In this document: positions 7,467-15,800 of the stretch, piece by piece
How the letters are laid out: each line of letters starts with the position of its first letter
Numbering within the stretch: the stretch's first letter is position 1
Assembly (NCBI GenBank): GCA_946481135.1
Contig: CAMLMQ010000004.1
Location: 1-44,201 of the forward strand
From: an uncultured Microbacteriaceae bacterium
GTDB lineage: Bacteria; Actinomycetota; Actinomycetes; Actinomycetales; Microbacteriaceae
Length of the DNA stretch: 44,201 bases
Direction: 5' to 3'
Translations under genes and position numbers: made by a program
The notes under the pieces: model-generated
What the model saw: the letters and a program-made list of their open reading frames with translations, nothing else
What the model was told of the DNA's origin: nothing
The model's database searches: none

Positions 7467-8384
7467 ATGGTCGAACTGTCGGGATCCTTCCGAGTGCGCG
7501 ACGCGCTCGCCCAGGGCGTGAGCCCCGGAGCGCTGCGCGGGGCGCGTCTGTCCATGCCGTTCCACGGCGTGCGCTCGGTCGAAGCGCCGCGCGACGTCGT
7601 GGCCCTGTGTCGCGCTTACGCGACGAAGATGCGATCGGATGCCGCGTTCACCGGCGTCACGGCGGCGCGACTCTGGGGCATCCCGCTGCCGGCGTCCGTC
7701 GAGGGTCACATCGTCGAAGTGGCCACGCCCCACGGCACCGCGCGGGCGACGGGACGGGGAGTGCTCGGCACACAGGTCGACGCCGCGCGCGTCATCGTGG
7801 TGTCGCTCGAGGGGCTGCGCGTGCTCTCGCCCGTGCACACGTGGATGTCGCTGGCTCGCGTCCTCTCGCTCGGGGATCTCGTCGCGGCCGCCGACTTCCT
7901 CCTTACGCCTGCCTTCGGCTCCTCCGCGCCCGCGCTTGCCACAATCGATGCCCTGAACGACGTGCTGCGCGCGGCCCGGGTACCCGGCGCACCGCTGCTC
8001 AGGCAGGCGGCTCGGCTCGCCCAGCGCGGGCCGCTCTCGCGACCGGAGTCGTTGAGTCGCGTGCTTTTCGTTTCGGCGGGCATCCCGGCGCCCGTTGCGA
8101 ACTTCCGGGTCAGCCCGCTGATCACACTCGACGAAGCCTGGGAGTCGGTGCGGTTCGGCTTCGAGTATCTGGGCGACCAGCACCGCTCGCCCGCGCAGTT
8201 CGCTCGGGATGTGCGCCGCCGCGAGCTGATCGCCGAACACGGCTGGGACATCCTCGAGGCGACGAAGGACGACCTGTTCGCGCATCCGCACCAGCTTGTT
8301 GCGAGGTTGCGGAGCCGTCTCTCCGAGCGCGGCCTTCCGCTTCGGCCCGTTCATCCGTCGAAATTCGTCCTGCCCAGGCCGTGA
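7467..8384 (+). CDS. DUF559/Vsr-like endonuclease-domain protein
   Basis: The 305-residue protein has the layout of a widespread actinobacterial family. An N-terminal half has an AbiEi-like look (FRVRDALAQGVSPGALRGARL, then TAARLWGIPLP). The C-terminal domain has a PD-(D/E)XK fold related to Vsr. Candidate active-site residues are Glu194 (RPES), Asp222 and Glu233, with the GDQH motif at 236-239. Such proteins are usually orphans of unknown role. Direct repeats on both sides and its position inside a housekeeping block suggest it moved in as a unit. Its last codons lie within the right-hand repeat. DNA cleavage activity is an inference from the fold. Confidence 0.75.
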   Translation: MVELSGSFRVRDALAQGVSPGALRGARLSMPFHGVRSVEAPRDVVALCRAYATKMRSDAAFTGVTAARLWGIPLPASVEGHIVEVATPHGTARATGRGVLGTQVDAARVIVVSLEGLRVLSPVHTWMSLARVLSLGDLVAAADFLLTPAFGSSAPALATIDALNDVLRAARVPGAPLLRQAARLAQRGPLSRPESLSRVLFVSAGIPAPVANFRVSPLITLDEAWESVRFGFEYLGDQHRSPAQFARDVRRRELIAEHGWDILEATKDDLFAHPHQLVARLRSRLSERGLPLRPVHPSKFVLPRP

Positions 8385-8410
8385 TCCGCGCGAAAAGGCG
8401 CGGATGAACG
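8367..8410 (+). repeat. copy B of the imperfect 44-base repeat (right flank, overlaps gene end)
   Basis: It aligns with 7380-7423. Arms ATCCGCGC and GCGCGGAT around GAAAAG form an eight-pair hairpin at 8384-8405. An outer pair, CGTTCATCCG at 8348-8357 and CGGATGAACG at 8401-8410, is also a perfect inverted repeat. Confidence 0.7.
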
Positions 8411-8468
8411 TGAGTCGACCTGCCCGCGACCTGCGAGCGACCGGCCCGCGAGCGGCGCCCTGCAGCAC

Positions 8469-9761
8469 TCAGATGTAGACGGTGGGGATGACGGGTTCGC
8501 CCCGGGAGAGACCGAACGCCGTGAAGGGCAACTCGGCGATCGCGGCCGCGTGGTGCTCGCGGGCGGCGACGACCCCGGCGGCGCTGAGGTGGGCCGAGTC
8601 GACGTCGCCGTCGGTGACGAGGGGCACGAGGAGCCCGCGGCCGGGCTTGGCGAGCGACTCGGGTTCTTCGACGTAGATCGTCTCCTCGACGGCGACGCCG
8701 TGGTCGAGGCTGCGCACGGGCGCTTTGCGTCCGGCGACGGTCGCCTTCGCATCCGACTTCTTGCCCACGGCGACCCAGTCGCCGGCGTCGGAGCGGTGCG
8801 CGACGAGCTTGTAGACCATGCCGGATGCGGGCGACCCCGACCCGGTGACGAGCGAGGTGCCGACGCCGTAGGAGTCGACGGGGGCGGCGCGCAGCGCGGC
8901 GATCGTGTACTCGTCGAGGTCGTTGGTGACGGTGATGCGGGTGCCGGTGGCGCCGAGCGCGTCGAGTTGGCGGCGGGCGGCGGCGACGACGACGGGCAGG
9001 TCGCCCGAGTCGATGCGGATGGCCCCGAGCGACGTGCCGGCGACCCGCACCGCCGTCTCGATGCCGGTCTCGATGTCGTAGGTGTCGACGAGCAGCGTCG
9101 TGCCCACACCCATCGCCTCGACCTGGGCGCGGAAGGCATCCTCTTCGCTGTCGTGCAGCAGGGTGAAGGCGTGCGCGGCGGTTCCCATCGTCGGCACCCC
9201 CCACGTGCGGCCCGCTTCGAGGTTCGACGTCGCCGAGAACCCCGCGATGTAGGCGGCACGTGCCGCGGCGACGGCCGAGCGCTCGCCCGTGCGCCGCGAC
9301 CCCATCTCGGCGAGCGGGCGGCCGTCGGCGGCGGCGACCATGCGGGCGGCGGCCGATGCGACGGCCGAGTCGTAGTTGAGGATGCTGAGCGCGAGCGTCT
9401 CGAGGATGACCCCTTCGGCGAAGGAGGCCTCGACGACGAGCACGGGGGATCCGGGGAAGTACACCTCGCCCTCCCGGTATCCCGAGATCGAGCCCGAGAA
9501 CCGGTACGAGGCGAGCCAGTCGAGCGTCTCGGCGGAGACGACCGAGTTCGCACGCAGCCAGGCGAGTTCGGCATCCCCGAACCGGAAGTCGGCGAGGGCC
9601 TCGAGCAGCCGCCCGGTGCCGGCGACCACGCCGAACCGGCGACCGGCGGGCAGTCGTCGCGAGAAGAGCTCGAACACGCAGCGCCGATGCGCGGTGCCGT
9701 TGCGCAACGCCGCGTCGATCATGGTGAGTTCGTAGCGGTCGGTGAGCAGCGCGCTCGTCAT
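8469..9761 (-). CDS. pncB: nicotinate phosphoribosyltransferase
   Basis: The protein has 430 residues and catalyses the ATP-assisted joining of nicotinate and PRPP to nicotinate mononucleotide in NAD salvage. The N-terminal [10 protein letters not shown] motif, the catalytic histidine region GTAAHAF, the IRIDSGDL phosphate-binding loop and the VGTSLVTG segment are all present, and the length is normal for the family. ATG at 9761 is preceded by TAGGCT at a six-base distance. It is transcribed divergently from murI with only 37 bases between the two start codons, so their promoters overlap. Confidence 0.95.
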   Translation of the reverse strand: MTSALLTDRYELTMIDAALRNGTAHRRCVFELFSRRLPAGRRFGVVAGTGRLLEALADFRFGDAELAWLRANSVVSAETLDWLASYRFSGSISGYREGEVYFPGSPVLVVEASFAEGVILETLALSILNYDSAVASAAARMVAAADGRPLAEMGSRRTGERSAVAAARAAYIAGFSATSNLEAGRTWGVPTMGTAAHAFTLLHDSEEDAFRAQVEAMGVGTTLLVDTYDIETGIETAVRVAGTSLGAIRIDSGDLPVVVAAARRQLDALGATGTRITVTNDLDEYTIAALRAAPVDSYGVGTSLVTGSGSPASGMVYKLVAHRSDAGDWVAVGKKSDAKATVAGRKAPVRSLDHGVAVEETIYVEEPESLAKPGRGLLVPLVTDGDVDSAHLSAAGVVAAREHHAAAIAELPFTAFGLSRGEPVIPTVYI

Positions 9762-9767
9762 CCTGCG

Positions 9768-9773
9768 AGCCTA
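9768..9773 (-). promoter_or_regulatory. -10 element of a leaderless promoter for pncB
   Basis: TAGGCT on the minus strand ends six bases before the ATG at 9761. It faces the murI -10 across about eleven bases. Confidence 0.55.
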
Positions 9774-9784
9774 TCCGCGGGGGA

Positions 9785-9790
9785 TACCCT
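9785..9790 (+). promoter_or_regulatory. -10 element of a leaderless promoter for murI
   Basis: TACCCT ends eight bases before the GTG at 9799. Confidence 0.5.
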
Positions 9791-9798
9791 TGGTAGCC

Positions 9799-10641
9799 GT
9801 GACCTCCCGCACCGACGCCCCGATCGGCGTGTTCGACAGCGGGGTGGGCGGGCTCACCGTCGCACGGGCGATCATCGATCAGTTGCCGCGCGAGGCGATC
9901 CTCTATGTCGGCGACACGAAGCACTCGCCGTACGGCCCGAAGCCGATCGCCGAGGTGCGCGCCTACGCCCTCGAGGTGCTCGACGATCTCGTCGCCCAAG
10001 GGGTCAAGGCGCTCGTGATCGCGTGCAACACCGCGAGCGCGGCGATGTTGCGGGATGCCCGCGAGCGCTACGAGGTGGCGTTCGGCATCCCCGTCGTCGA
10101 GGTCATCCAGCCGGCGGTGCGTGCCGCGGCCCGCAGCACCCGCAACGGCCGGATCGGGGTGATCGGCACGGAGGGGACGATCCAGTCCCGGGCGTACGAC
10201 GACGCGTTCGCCGCCGCGCCGGGCGTGGAGCTCTTCACGCGCGCGTGCCCGCGTTTCGTCGAGTTCGTCGAAGCCGGGGTCACGAGCGGCCCCGAGCTGT
10301 TCGCCGTCGCCGAGGAGTACCTCGCCCCCCTGCAGGCCGCCGACGTCGACACCCTCGTGCTCGGCTGCACGCACTACCCGCTCATGTCGGCCGCCATCCA
10401 GTACGTGATGGGCCCGTCGGTGCGTCTCGTGTCGAGTGCCGAGGAGACGGCGGCGGATGTCTACGGCCGCCTCGTCTCGGCGGGACTCGAGCGCACCTCC
10501 CCCGAGCCGCCGCGCCACGCGTTCGAGGCGACCGGCGACGACCAGGTCGCCTTCCAGTCCCTCGCCCATCGCTTCCTCGGCCCGGAGGTCTCACACGTCG
10601 AGACCTTCGAGACGGGAACCATCCCGATCACCCCGGCCTGA
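9799..10641 (+). CDS. murI: glutamate racemase
   Basis: This 280-residue enzyme interconverts L- and D-glutamate for peptidoglycan precursor synthesis in the cytoplasm. The family hallmarks are complete: DSGVGG near residue 13, the first catalytic cysteine in ACNTAS (Cys76) and the second in LGCTHYP (Cys190). The GTG at 9799 fits the normal length and the -10 just upstream. The upstream open frame has no support. The stop codon is at the base of a long hairpin shared with the start of the rph leader. Confidence 0.96.
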   Translation: MTSRTDAPIGVFDSGVGGLTVARAIIDQLPREAILYVGDTKHSPYGPKPIAEVRAYALEVLDDLVAQGVKALVIACNTASAAMLRDARERYEVAFGIPVVEVIQPAVRAAARSTRNGRIGVIGTEGTIQSRAYDDAFAAAPGVELFTRACPRFVEFVEAGVTSGPELFAVAEEYLAPLQAADVDTLVLGCTHYPLMSAAIQYVMGPSVRLVSSAEETAADVYGRLVSAGLERTSPEPPRHAFEATGDDQVAFQSLAHRFLGPEVSHVETFETGTIPITPA

Positions 10642-10694
10642 GGCGTCGAAATCTGTCGCCATCACCCTGGTGAAGCGACAGATTTCGACACCTC
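10640..10694 (+). repeat. long nested inverted repeat between murI and rph
   Basis: Perfect 15-base arms GTCGAAATCTGTCGC (10645-10659) and its complement (10675-10689) enclose a second perfect pair TCACC/GGTGA. An outer GAGG/CCTC pair starts inside the murI stop codon. There is no T tract. It could be an mRNA processing or attenuating structure, or a member of a palindromic repeat family. Confidence 0.75.
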
Positions 10695-10702
10695 ACCACC
10701 AG

Positions 10703-10708
10703 AAGGAG
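10703..10708 (+). promoter_or_regulatory. Shine-Dalgarno AAGGAG for rph
   Basis: AAGGAG lies five bases before the ATG at 10714, just after the long hairpin. Confidence 0.7.
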
Positions 10709-10713
10709 TCCCG

Positions 10714-11448
10714 ATGACCGAACCGATGACCCGCGCTGACGGTCGCACCCCCGACGCGCTGCGCGAGATCACGATCGAACGCGGGTGGAGCGCGCAGGCC
10801 GAGGGCAGTGCCCTCATCTCGTTCGGCACCACGAAGGTGCTGTGCACCGCGTCGTTCACGAACGGCGTGCCGCGCTGGCTCACCGGCAAGGGCAAGGGCT
10901 GGGTCACCGCGGAGTACGCGATGCTGCCGCGCGCGACGAACGACCGCACCGACCGCGAGAGCGTGAAGGGCCGCATCGGGGGGCGCACGCACGAGATCTC
11001 GCGGCTCATCGGCCGGTCGCTGCGGGCGGTCATCGACACGAAGGCGCTCGGCGAGAACACGATCGTCATCGACTGCGACGTGCTGCAGGCCGACGGCGGC
11101 ACCCGCACGGCGGCGATCACGGGCGCGTACGTCGCGCTCGCCGACGCCGTCGAGTGGGGTCGGTCGAAGGGCTTCATCGGCAAGAACGCGGTCGCCCTCA
11201 TCGACTCGGTCTCCGCGGTGAGCGTCGGCATCATCGACGGCATCCCGATGCTCGACCTCGCCTACGTCGAGGATGTGCGCGCCGAGACCGACATGAACGT
11301 CGTCATGACGGGGCGCGGCCTGTTCGTCGAGGTGCAGGGCACCGCCGAGGGCGCTCCGTTCGACAAGCGCGAGCTGGATGCCCTGCTCGAGCTCGCCGGC
11401 CAGGGCACGGCCCGACTCGCGGCGATCCAGGCGGCGACGCTCGCGTGA
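10714..11448 (+). CDS. rph: ribonuclease PH
   Basis: The 244-residue phosphorolytic 3'-5' exoribonuclease trims tRNA 3' ends. It shows the family signature [16 protein letters not shown], the phosphate-binding [14 protein letters not shown] segment and the conserved DLAYVED stretch, at normal full length. The ATG at 10714 has a good ribosome binding site. It overlaps rdgB by four bases, giving a coupled pair, a gene order common in actinomycetes. Confidence 0.97.
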   Translation: MTEPMTRADGRTPDALREITIERGWSAQAEGSALISFGTTKVLCTASFTNGVPRWLTGKGKGWVTAEYAMLPRATNDRTDRESVKGRIGGRTHEISRLIGRSLRAVIDTKALGENTIVIDCDVLQADGGTRTAAITGAYVALADAVEWGRSKGFIGKNAVALIDSVSAVSVGIIDGIPMLDLAYVEDVRAETDMNVVMTGRGLFVEVQGTAEGAPFDKRELDALLELAGQGTARLAAIQAATLA

Positions 11449-12023
11449 CGACGTTCGTGCTCGCGACCCACAACGCGCACAAGGTCGGCGAGCTGCGCCG
11501 CATCCTCGGGGAGCGTCTGGGGGAGCATGAGCTCGTCGCCTACGACGGCCCCGACGCGGTCGAGGATGCCGACACGTTCGAGGGCAACGCCCTCATCAAG
11601 GCGCGGGAGGCGTTCGCGCACACCGGGATGCCGGCGCTCGCCGACGACTCCGGCATCGCCGTGGACGCCCTCGGCGGCGCCCCCGGCATCCACTCGGCCC
11701 GCTACGCCGGCAGCCGCGACGACGGCGACAACCTGCGGCTGCTTCTGCGGAACCTCGAGGGCGTCGCCGACCGCCGCGCCCGCTTCGTCTGCGCCGCCGC
11801 CCTGGTGGATGCCGAGGGCGAGTTCGTCGTGCGCGGCGAGTGGCCGGGCGTCGTGCTCGAGGCGCCGGCGGGCGCGGGCGGGTTCGGCTACGACCCCGTG
11901 TTCCGTCCCGAGGGCGAGACCCGCAGCTCGGCCGAGCTCACCCCCGCCGAGAAGGATGCCGACAGCCACCGCGCCCGCGCGTTCGGGCTGCTCGTCGCGG
12001 AGCTGCGCCGCCGCCACGGCTGA
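11445..12023 (+). CDS. rdgB: RdgB/HAM1 family non-canonical purine NTP pyrophosphatase
   Basis: The 192-residue enzyme hydrolyses dITP, XTP and similar nucleotides to keep them out of nucleic acids. The ATHNAHK substrate loop (7-13), the ADDSG catalytic motif (66-70), the [10 protein letters not shown] segment and GFGYDPVF are intact. The GTG at 11445 overlaps the rph stop codon (GTGA), which fixes the start. The long open frame upstream in this phase is a shadow of rph. Confidence 0.96.
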   Translation: MTTFVLATHNAHKVGELRRILGERLGEHELVAYDGPDAVEDADTFEGNALIKAREAFAHTGMPALADDSGIAVDALGGAPGIHSARYAGSRDDGDNLRLLLRNLEGVADRRARFVCAAALVDAEGEFVVRGEWPGVVLEAPAGAGGFGYDPVFRPEGETRSSAELTPAEKDADSHRARAFGLLVAELRRRHG

Positions 12024-12068
12024 GACCGGTAACCGTTCCCGACACCACCGCCGCAGCGGCCGGACGGC

Positions 12069-12074
12069 GAGAAT
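12069..12074 (+). promoter_or_regulatory. -10-like element for the CDF transporter
   Basis: GAGAAT ends seven bases before the ATG at 12082. An in-frame ATG at 12073 overlaps it, so the downstream start is preferred. Confidence 0.35.
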
Positions 12075-12081
12075 GGATGCC

Positions 12082-12990
12082 ATGGGTCACGATCACGCGC
12101 ACGGTGCGTCGACGCGCACCCGCCTCGCGATCGCCTTCTCGATCGTCGCGACGGTGCTCGTCGTCGAAGTGCTCGGCGCGTGGCTGTCGGGATCGCTCGC
12201 CCTCCTCGCGGATGCGGGGCACATGGCGAGCGACGCGATCGGTCTGCTCGTCGCCCTCATCGCGAGCGCGTGGGCGCTGCGTCCCGCGACCGACCGGCAC
12301 ACGTTCGGCTTCCGGCGACTGGAGGTGCTCGGGGCGCTGTTCAACGGTCTGCTGCTCACCGTCGTCGGCGTCGTGGTCGCGATCGAGGCCGTGCGTCGCC
12401 TCACGTCGGCCGACGCGCACGAGCCGGCGGGCATCCCGATGCTGGTCGTCGCGGCCGTGGGTCTCGTGGCGAACGTCGCCGCGTACCTCGTGCTGCGCGG
12501 CGGCGATCGCGCGTCGATGAACATGCGCGGCGCGACGCTCGAGGTGCTCGGCGACCTGCTCGGCTCGATCGCGGCGGTGATCGCGGGCGTCGTGCTGATC
12601 GTCACGGGGTTCGCGCCGATCGACGCGATCGCCTCGCTCGTGATCGCGGCACTCATCGTGCCGCGGGCGGTGCTGCTGCTGCGTGACGTCGTGCGCGTGC
12701 TGACCGAGTCGGCGCCGCGCGAGACCGACGTCGCGCTCATCCGCGAGCACCTGCTGGAGACGCCGGGGGTCGTGGCGGTGCACGACGTGCATGTCTGGGC
12801 GATCACGTCCGGCGCCCCAGTCTTCACGGCCCACGTCGAGTGCGAGTCCGAGGTGTTCGCAGGCGGCCGCACGGGCGAGATGCTCGAACGGCTCGGGGAG
12901 TGCTTGCACGGGCACTTCGACGTCGAGCACTCGACCTTCCAGCTCGAGCCCGCGGGGCACGCCGAACGCGAGGAGCCCGCCCATCGCTGA
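12082..12990 (+). CDS. cation diffusion facilitator (CDF) family metal efflux transporter
   Basis: The 302-residue protein has six predicted membrane segments and a C-terminal cytoplasmic domain (from about 210) of the CzcD/ZitB type. The N-terminus is histidine-rich (MGHDHAHG). The first metal site motif LADAGHMASD is intact (His47, Asp51). In the second site the usual histidine is Glu154 (EVLGD), leaving ExxxD. It would export Zn2+, Mn2+ or another divalent ion by proton exchange. The downstream repressor and Nramp importer suggest a role in manganese or iron balance, but the metal cannot be fixed. An upstream in-frame ATG at 12073 is an alternative start. Confidence 0.9.
   Translation: MGHDHAHGASTRTRLAIAFSIVATVLVVEVLGAWLSGSLALLADAGHMASDAIGLLVALIASAWALRPATDRHTFGFRRLEVLGALFNGLLLTVVGVVVAIEAVRRLTSADAHEPAGIPMLVVAAVGLVANVAAYLVLRGGDRASMNMRGATLEVLGDLLGSIAAVIAGVVLIVTGFAPIDAIASLVIAALIVPRAVLLLRDVVRVLTESAPRETDVALIREHLLETPGVVAVHDVHVWAITSGAPVFTAHVECESEVFAGGRTGEMLERLGECLHGHFDVEHSTFQLEPAGHAEREEPAHR
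12970..12975 (+). promoter_or_regulatory. Shine-Dalgarno GAGGAG that points to an ATC start codon
   Basis: GAGGAG lies seven bases before ATC at 12983. No in-frame ATG, GTG or TTG exists between 12791 and the conserved repressor domain. Confidence 0.5.
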
Positions 12991-13609
12991 GCCGCCTGCG
13001 GCGCCGCTGACGACGGTCGCCGAGAACTACCTCAAGGTCATCTACAGCCACACCGAGTGGCAGCCCGACCCGATCACGTCGTCGCAGCTCGCCGCGCGGC
13101 TCGGCCTCGCTCCGTCGTCGGTGACCGAGATGGTGAAGAAGCTCACGCTGCAGGGTTACCTCGAGCACGCGCTCTACGGCACGATCGTGCTCACCGACGT
13201 GGGCCGCGCCGAGGCGCTGCGCATGGTGCGTCGTCATCGGCTCATCGAGACGTGGCTCGTGCGCGAGTTCGGCTACGCGTGGGACGAGGTGCACGACGAG
13301 GCCGAGGTGCTGGAGCACGTGCTGAGCGATCGGATGCTCGCGCGGGTCGACGAGCTGCTCGGGCATCCGACGGTCGACCCGCACGGTGACCCGATCCCAC
13401 GCGCGGACGGCTCGGTGCCGACCATGTCGGGGATGCCGGCGTCCCGGCTCGAGGCGGGGGAGCGGGGGCGGGTGGTGCGCATCAGCGACCGCGATCCGGA
13501 GGCGCTCCGCGGGCTCGCGGCGGCCGGGATCGGCGTCGGGTCGGAGGTCGCGGGCGGCGCGCTCGCCGACGATCTCGCGTCGGAGGTGTGGGTGCAGTCG
13601 CTGCGCTGA
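12983..13609 (+). CDS. DtxR/MntR-family metal-dependent transcriptional repressor, probable ATC start
   Basis: This is a protein of about 208 residues. The N-terminal winged helix (TVAENYLKVIYSH, SSQLAARLGLAPSSVTEMVKKL) is followed by the dimerisation domain with metal-ligand-like residues (RRHRLIETWL, DEVHDEAEVLEHVLSD). A C-terminal SH3-like FeoA domain completes it. That is the full DtxR/IdeR/MntR layout. The start is odd: the only codons with initiation potential before the conserved part are ATC (12983) and CTG (13007), and a ribosome binding site supports ATC. It overlaps the CDF gene and precedes the Nramp gene, whose promoter carries tandem palindromes. It therefore probably represses metal uptake when Mn2+ or Fe2+ is plentiful. 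Confidence 0.88.
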   Translation: MAEPPAAPLTTVAENYLKVIYSHTEWQPDPITSSQLAARLGLAPSSVTEMVKKLTLQGYLEHALYGTIVLTDVGRAEALRMVRRHRLIETWLVREFGYAWDEVHDEAEVLEHVLSDRMLARVDELLGHPTVDPHGDPIPRADGSVPTMSGMPASRLEAGERGRVVRISDRDPEALRGLAAAGIGVGSEVAGGALADDLASEVWVQSLR

Positions 13610-13614
13610 GGTGC

Positions 13615-13620
13615 TAAATT
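13615..13620 (+). promoter_or_regulatory. -10 element of the Nramp gene promoter
   Basis: TAAATT lies directly upstream of two palindromes that would cover the transcription start. Confidence 0.45.
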
Positions 13621-13652
13621 TTTCGGGCCACCGAAATGTTCGGTCGACCGAA
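13621..13652 (+). promoter_or_regulatory. tandem palindromic operators for the metal repressor
   Basis: Site 1 is TTTCGGGCCACCGAAA (13621-13636). Site 2 is the perfect palindrome TTCGGTCGACCGAA (13639-13652). Centres are 17 bases apart, between the -10 and the start codon of the Nramp gene. The AT-rich outer bases stand out in this genome. Binding by the adjacent DtxR-type protein is inferred. Confidence 0.65.
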
Positions 13653-13661
13653 AGATTCCGC

Positions 13662-14906
13662 ATGACGCGTACGACGAAGACGCCCCGCCCCACTCGCACC
13701 CGCTCGCTGCTGCCGCTGCTCGGGCCGGCGATGGTCGCGGGTGTCGCCTACCTCGATCCGGGCAACGTCGCGAGCAACATGACCGCCGGGGCCGAGTACG
13801 GCTACCTGCTCGTGTGGGTCGTCGTGCTCGGCAACGCGATGGCCTGGCTGATCCAGTACCTCTCCGCCAAGCTCGGGTTCTCGACCGGCGAGAGCCTGCC
13901 CGGACTGCTCGGGCAGCGGATGCGGAACCGTCCCGCCCGGTACGCCTACTGGGTGCAGGCCGAACTCGTCGCGATGGCGACCGACATCGCTGAGGTGCTC
14001 GGCGGCGCGATCGCCCTCCACCTGCTGTTCGGTCTGCCGCTCATCGTCGGCGGGGTGATCACGGGCGTCGTGTCGATGCTGCTCCTGCTGCTGCACAGCC
14101 GCCGCGGCTCGCAGCCGTTCGAGCGCGTCATCACCGGGATGGTCGTCATCATCGCGGTGGGTTTCTGCGCCGGCATCGTGTTCGCGCCGCTCGACGGCGG
14201 CGACGCGATCGCGGGCCTCGTTCCGCGCTTCGAGGACTCCGGTTCGGTGCTGCTCGCGGCATCCATCCTCGGCGCGACCGTCATGCCGCACGCGATCTAC
14301 GCGCACTCCGCCCTCACCCGCGACCGCTTCGGCAAGGTGCCGGAGGGCCGGGTGCGGGACCTCGTGCTGCGGGCGACCCGCGTCGACGTGACCATCGCCC
14401 TCGTCGTCGCCGGGACGGTGAACCTGGTGATCCTGCTGCTCGCCGCCGCGACCCTGCAGGGCGTCGCCGGCACCGACACCCTCGAGGGTGCGCACGCCGC
14501 GATCGGCGCCGCACTCGGTCCCGTCGTCGCGACGCTCTTCGCGGTCGGTCTGCTCGCCTCGGGTCTCGCGTCGACGTCGGTCGGCGCCTACGCCGGCGCG
14601 GAGATCATGAGCGGGCTGCTGAAGGTGTCGATCCCGCTCGTCGTGCGACGCATCGTGACCCTCATTCCGGCGCTCATCATCCTCGTGCTCGGCGTCGACC
14701 CGACATTCGCGCTCGTGATGAGTCAGGTCGTGCTGTCGTTCGGCATCCCGTTCGCCCTCGTGCCCCTCGTGCGCCTCACGACGCGGCGCGAGCTGCTCGG
14801 CGCCTCCGTCAACCGGTGGTGGACGACGGCGCTCGCGATCGGAGCCGCGACGGTGCTCATCGTGCTCAACGTCACGCTGCTCGCGCTCGTGTTCACGGGG
14901 GCCTAG
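13662..14906 (+). CDS. mntH: Nramp family divalent metal (Mn2+/Fe2+) importer
   Basis: The 414-residue membrane protein has about eleven membrane segments. It carries the Nramp metal-binding motif DPGN (32-35) in segment 1 and MPHAIYAHS in segment 6, both required for Mn2+/Fe2+ coordination, and the conserved LxTDIAEVLGGAIAL-type segment between them. It imports Mn2+ or Fe2+ with protons. ATG at 13662 lies just after the operator pair and gives the expected N-terminus. Repression by the upstream regulator is inferred. It converges with the DedA gene eleven bases downstream. Confidence 0.95.
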   Translation: MTRTTKTPRPTRTRSLLPLLGPAMVAGVAYLDPGNVASNMTAGAEYGYLLVWVVVLGNAMAWLIQYLSAKLGFSTGESLPGLLGQRMRNRPARYAYWVQAELVAMATDIAEVLGGAIALHLLFGLPLIVGGVITGVVSMLLLLLHSRRGSQPFERVITGMVVIIAVGFCAGIVFAPLDGGDAIAGLVPRFEDSGSVLLAASILGATVMPHAIYAHSALTRDRFGKVPEGRVRDLVLRATRVDVTIALVVAGTVNLVILLLAAATLQGVAGTDTLEGAHAAIGAALGPVVATLFAVGLLASGLASTSVGAYAGAEIMSGLLKVSIPLVVRRIVTLIPALIILVLGVDPTFALVMSQVVLSFGIPFALVPLVRLTTRRELLGASVNRWWTTALAIGAATVLIVLNVTLLALVFTGA

Positions 14907-14917
14907 CGTGGGTGGGG

Positions 14918-15700
14918 TCAGCCCTTCGGCTTGCCCGTCTGACCCTCTTCGAAGATGTCGGCGATCGCCTCGGAGTCGGTCATCGGCTGGTCGAGCCCGA
15001 GGCGGCGACGCTTGCGGGCCTTGAGCGACGACTGCACGTAGTGGAACACCGTCGGCACGATCGCGCACGCCACCGCGATGAGCAGGATGATGTCGATGTA
15101 CTCGACGATGAAGTCCTTGAGCGGCGGGATGAAGCCGAGCAGGAATCCGATGAACGTGAGCCCCGCACCCCAGATGAGCGCGCCGATGCCGTTGTAGAGG
15201 GAGTACTTGCGGTAGTTCATGTGCCCGACGCCCGCGGCGATCGGCGTGAACGTGCGCACGACCGGCACGAAGCGGGCGACGATGACGGCGAGCGGGCCGA
15301 AGCGGTCGAAGAACTTGTTCGTGCGTTCGACGTTCTCCCGCGAGAAGAGCCCGCTCTCGCGGCGCTCGAAGATGCGCGGACCCACCTTGTGCCCGATGAG
15401 ATAGCCGACCTCGCCGCCGATGAAGGCCGCCGCCGCGATCGCGAGGCACACCCACCAGATCGGGATGAGGATGCCGACGGGCGGATCGACCATCGTGCCG
15501 GTGAAGGTCAGCACCCCGGTGATGATCAGCAGGGTGTCGCCGGGCAGGATGAAGCCGACGAGCAGCGCCGTCTCGGCGAAGACGATGAGGCACACGACGA
15601 GCAGCGCCCAGGGCCCGGCCGCGTTGATGATCTCCGCGGGGTCGAGCCAGGGGATGAGCCCGGTCGGCGCGGTGAGGGCGGCGGGGAGGGAACTGAGCAC
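14918..15700 (-). CDS. DedA family membrane protein
   Basis: The 260-residue protein carries the DedA/VTT domain: FAETALLVGFILPGD, the GGEVGYLIGHKVG region and the RFVPVVRTFTPIAAGVGHM motif. It has about five hydrophobic segments and a basic/acidic cytoplasmic tail from ~215. DedA proteins act in the cytoplasmic membrane, in several bacteria as lipid carriers or scramblases. The start is GTG at 15700 with GGAG four bases upstream. A TACGCT at 15750-15755 (minus strand) would give a short leader. Confidence 0.92.
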   Translation of the reverse strand: MLSSLPAALTAPTGLIPWLDPAEIINAAGPWALLVVCLIVFAETALLVGFILPGDTLLIITGVLTFTGTMVDPPVGILIPIWWVCLAIAAAAFIGGEVGYLIGHKVGPRIFERRESGLFSRENVERTNKFFDRFGPLAVIVARFVPVVRTFTPIAAGVGHMNYRKYSLYNGIGALIWGAGLTFIGFLLGFIPPLKDFIVEYIDIILLIAVACAIVPTVFHYVQSSLKARKRRRLGLDQPMTDSEAIADIFEEGQTGKPKG

Positions 15701-15776
15701 GGGACTCCAGTCGTCGGTCGCAGACGCGATCGGCGGATACGTTCGCCTCAGCGTAGCGGTCGGCGCTGAGGGTCAC

Positions 15777-15794
15777 CCGGGGGTCAGCCCCCGG
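15777..15794 (-). terminator. hairpin after the methyltransferase gene
   Basis: Seven-pair stem CCGGGGG/CCCCCGG with a four-base loop lies between the methyltransferase stop and the DedA promoter. There is no T tract. Confidence 0.4.
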
Positions 15795-15800
15795 TGCCGA

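Noticed and set aside
8122..10569. An 815-codon minus-strand open frame across pncB and murI
   Set aside because: It overlaps two certain enzymes in other frames and reads as Arg/Asp-rich nonsense.
13386..13661. N-terminal extension of the Nramp protein using the upstream open frame
   Set aside because: The extension is a shadow of the DtxR gene and would run through the operator region. ATG at 13662 gives the normal family start.
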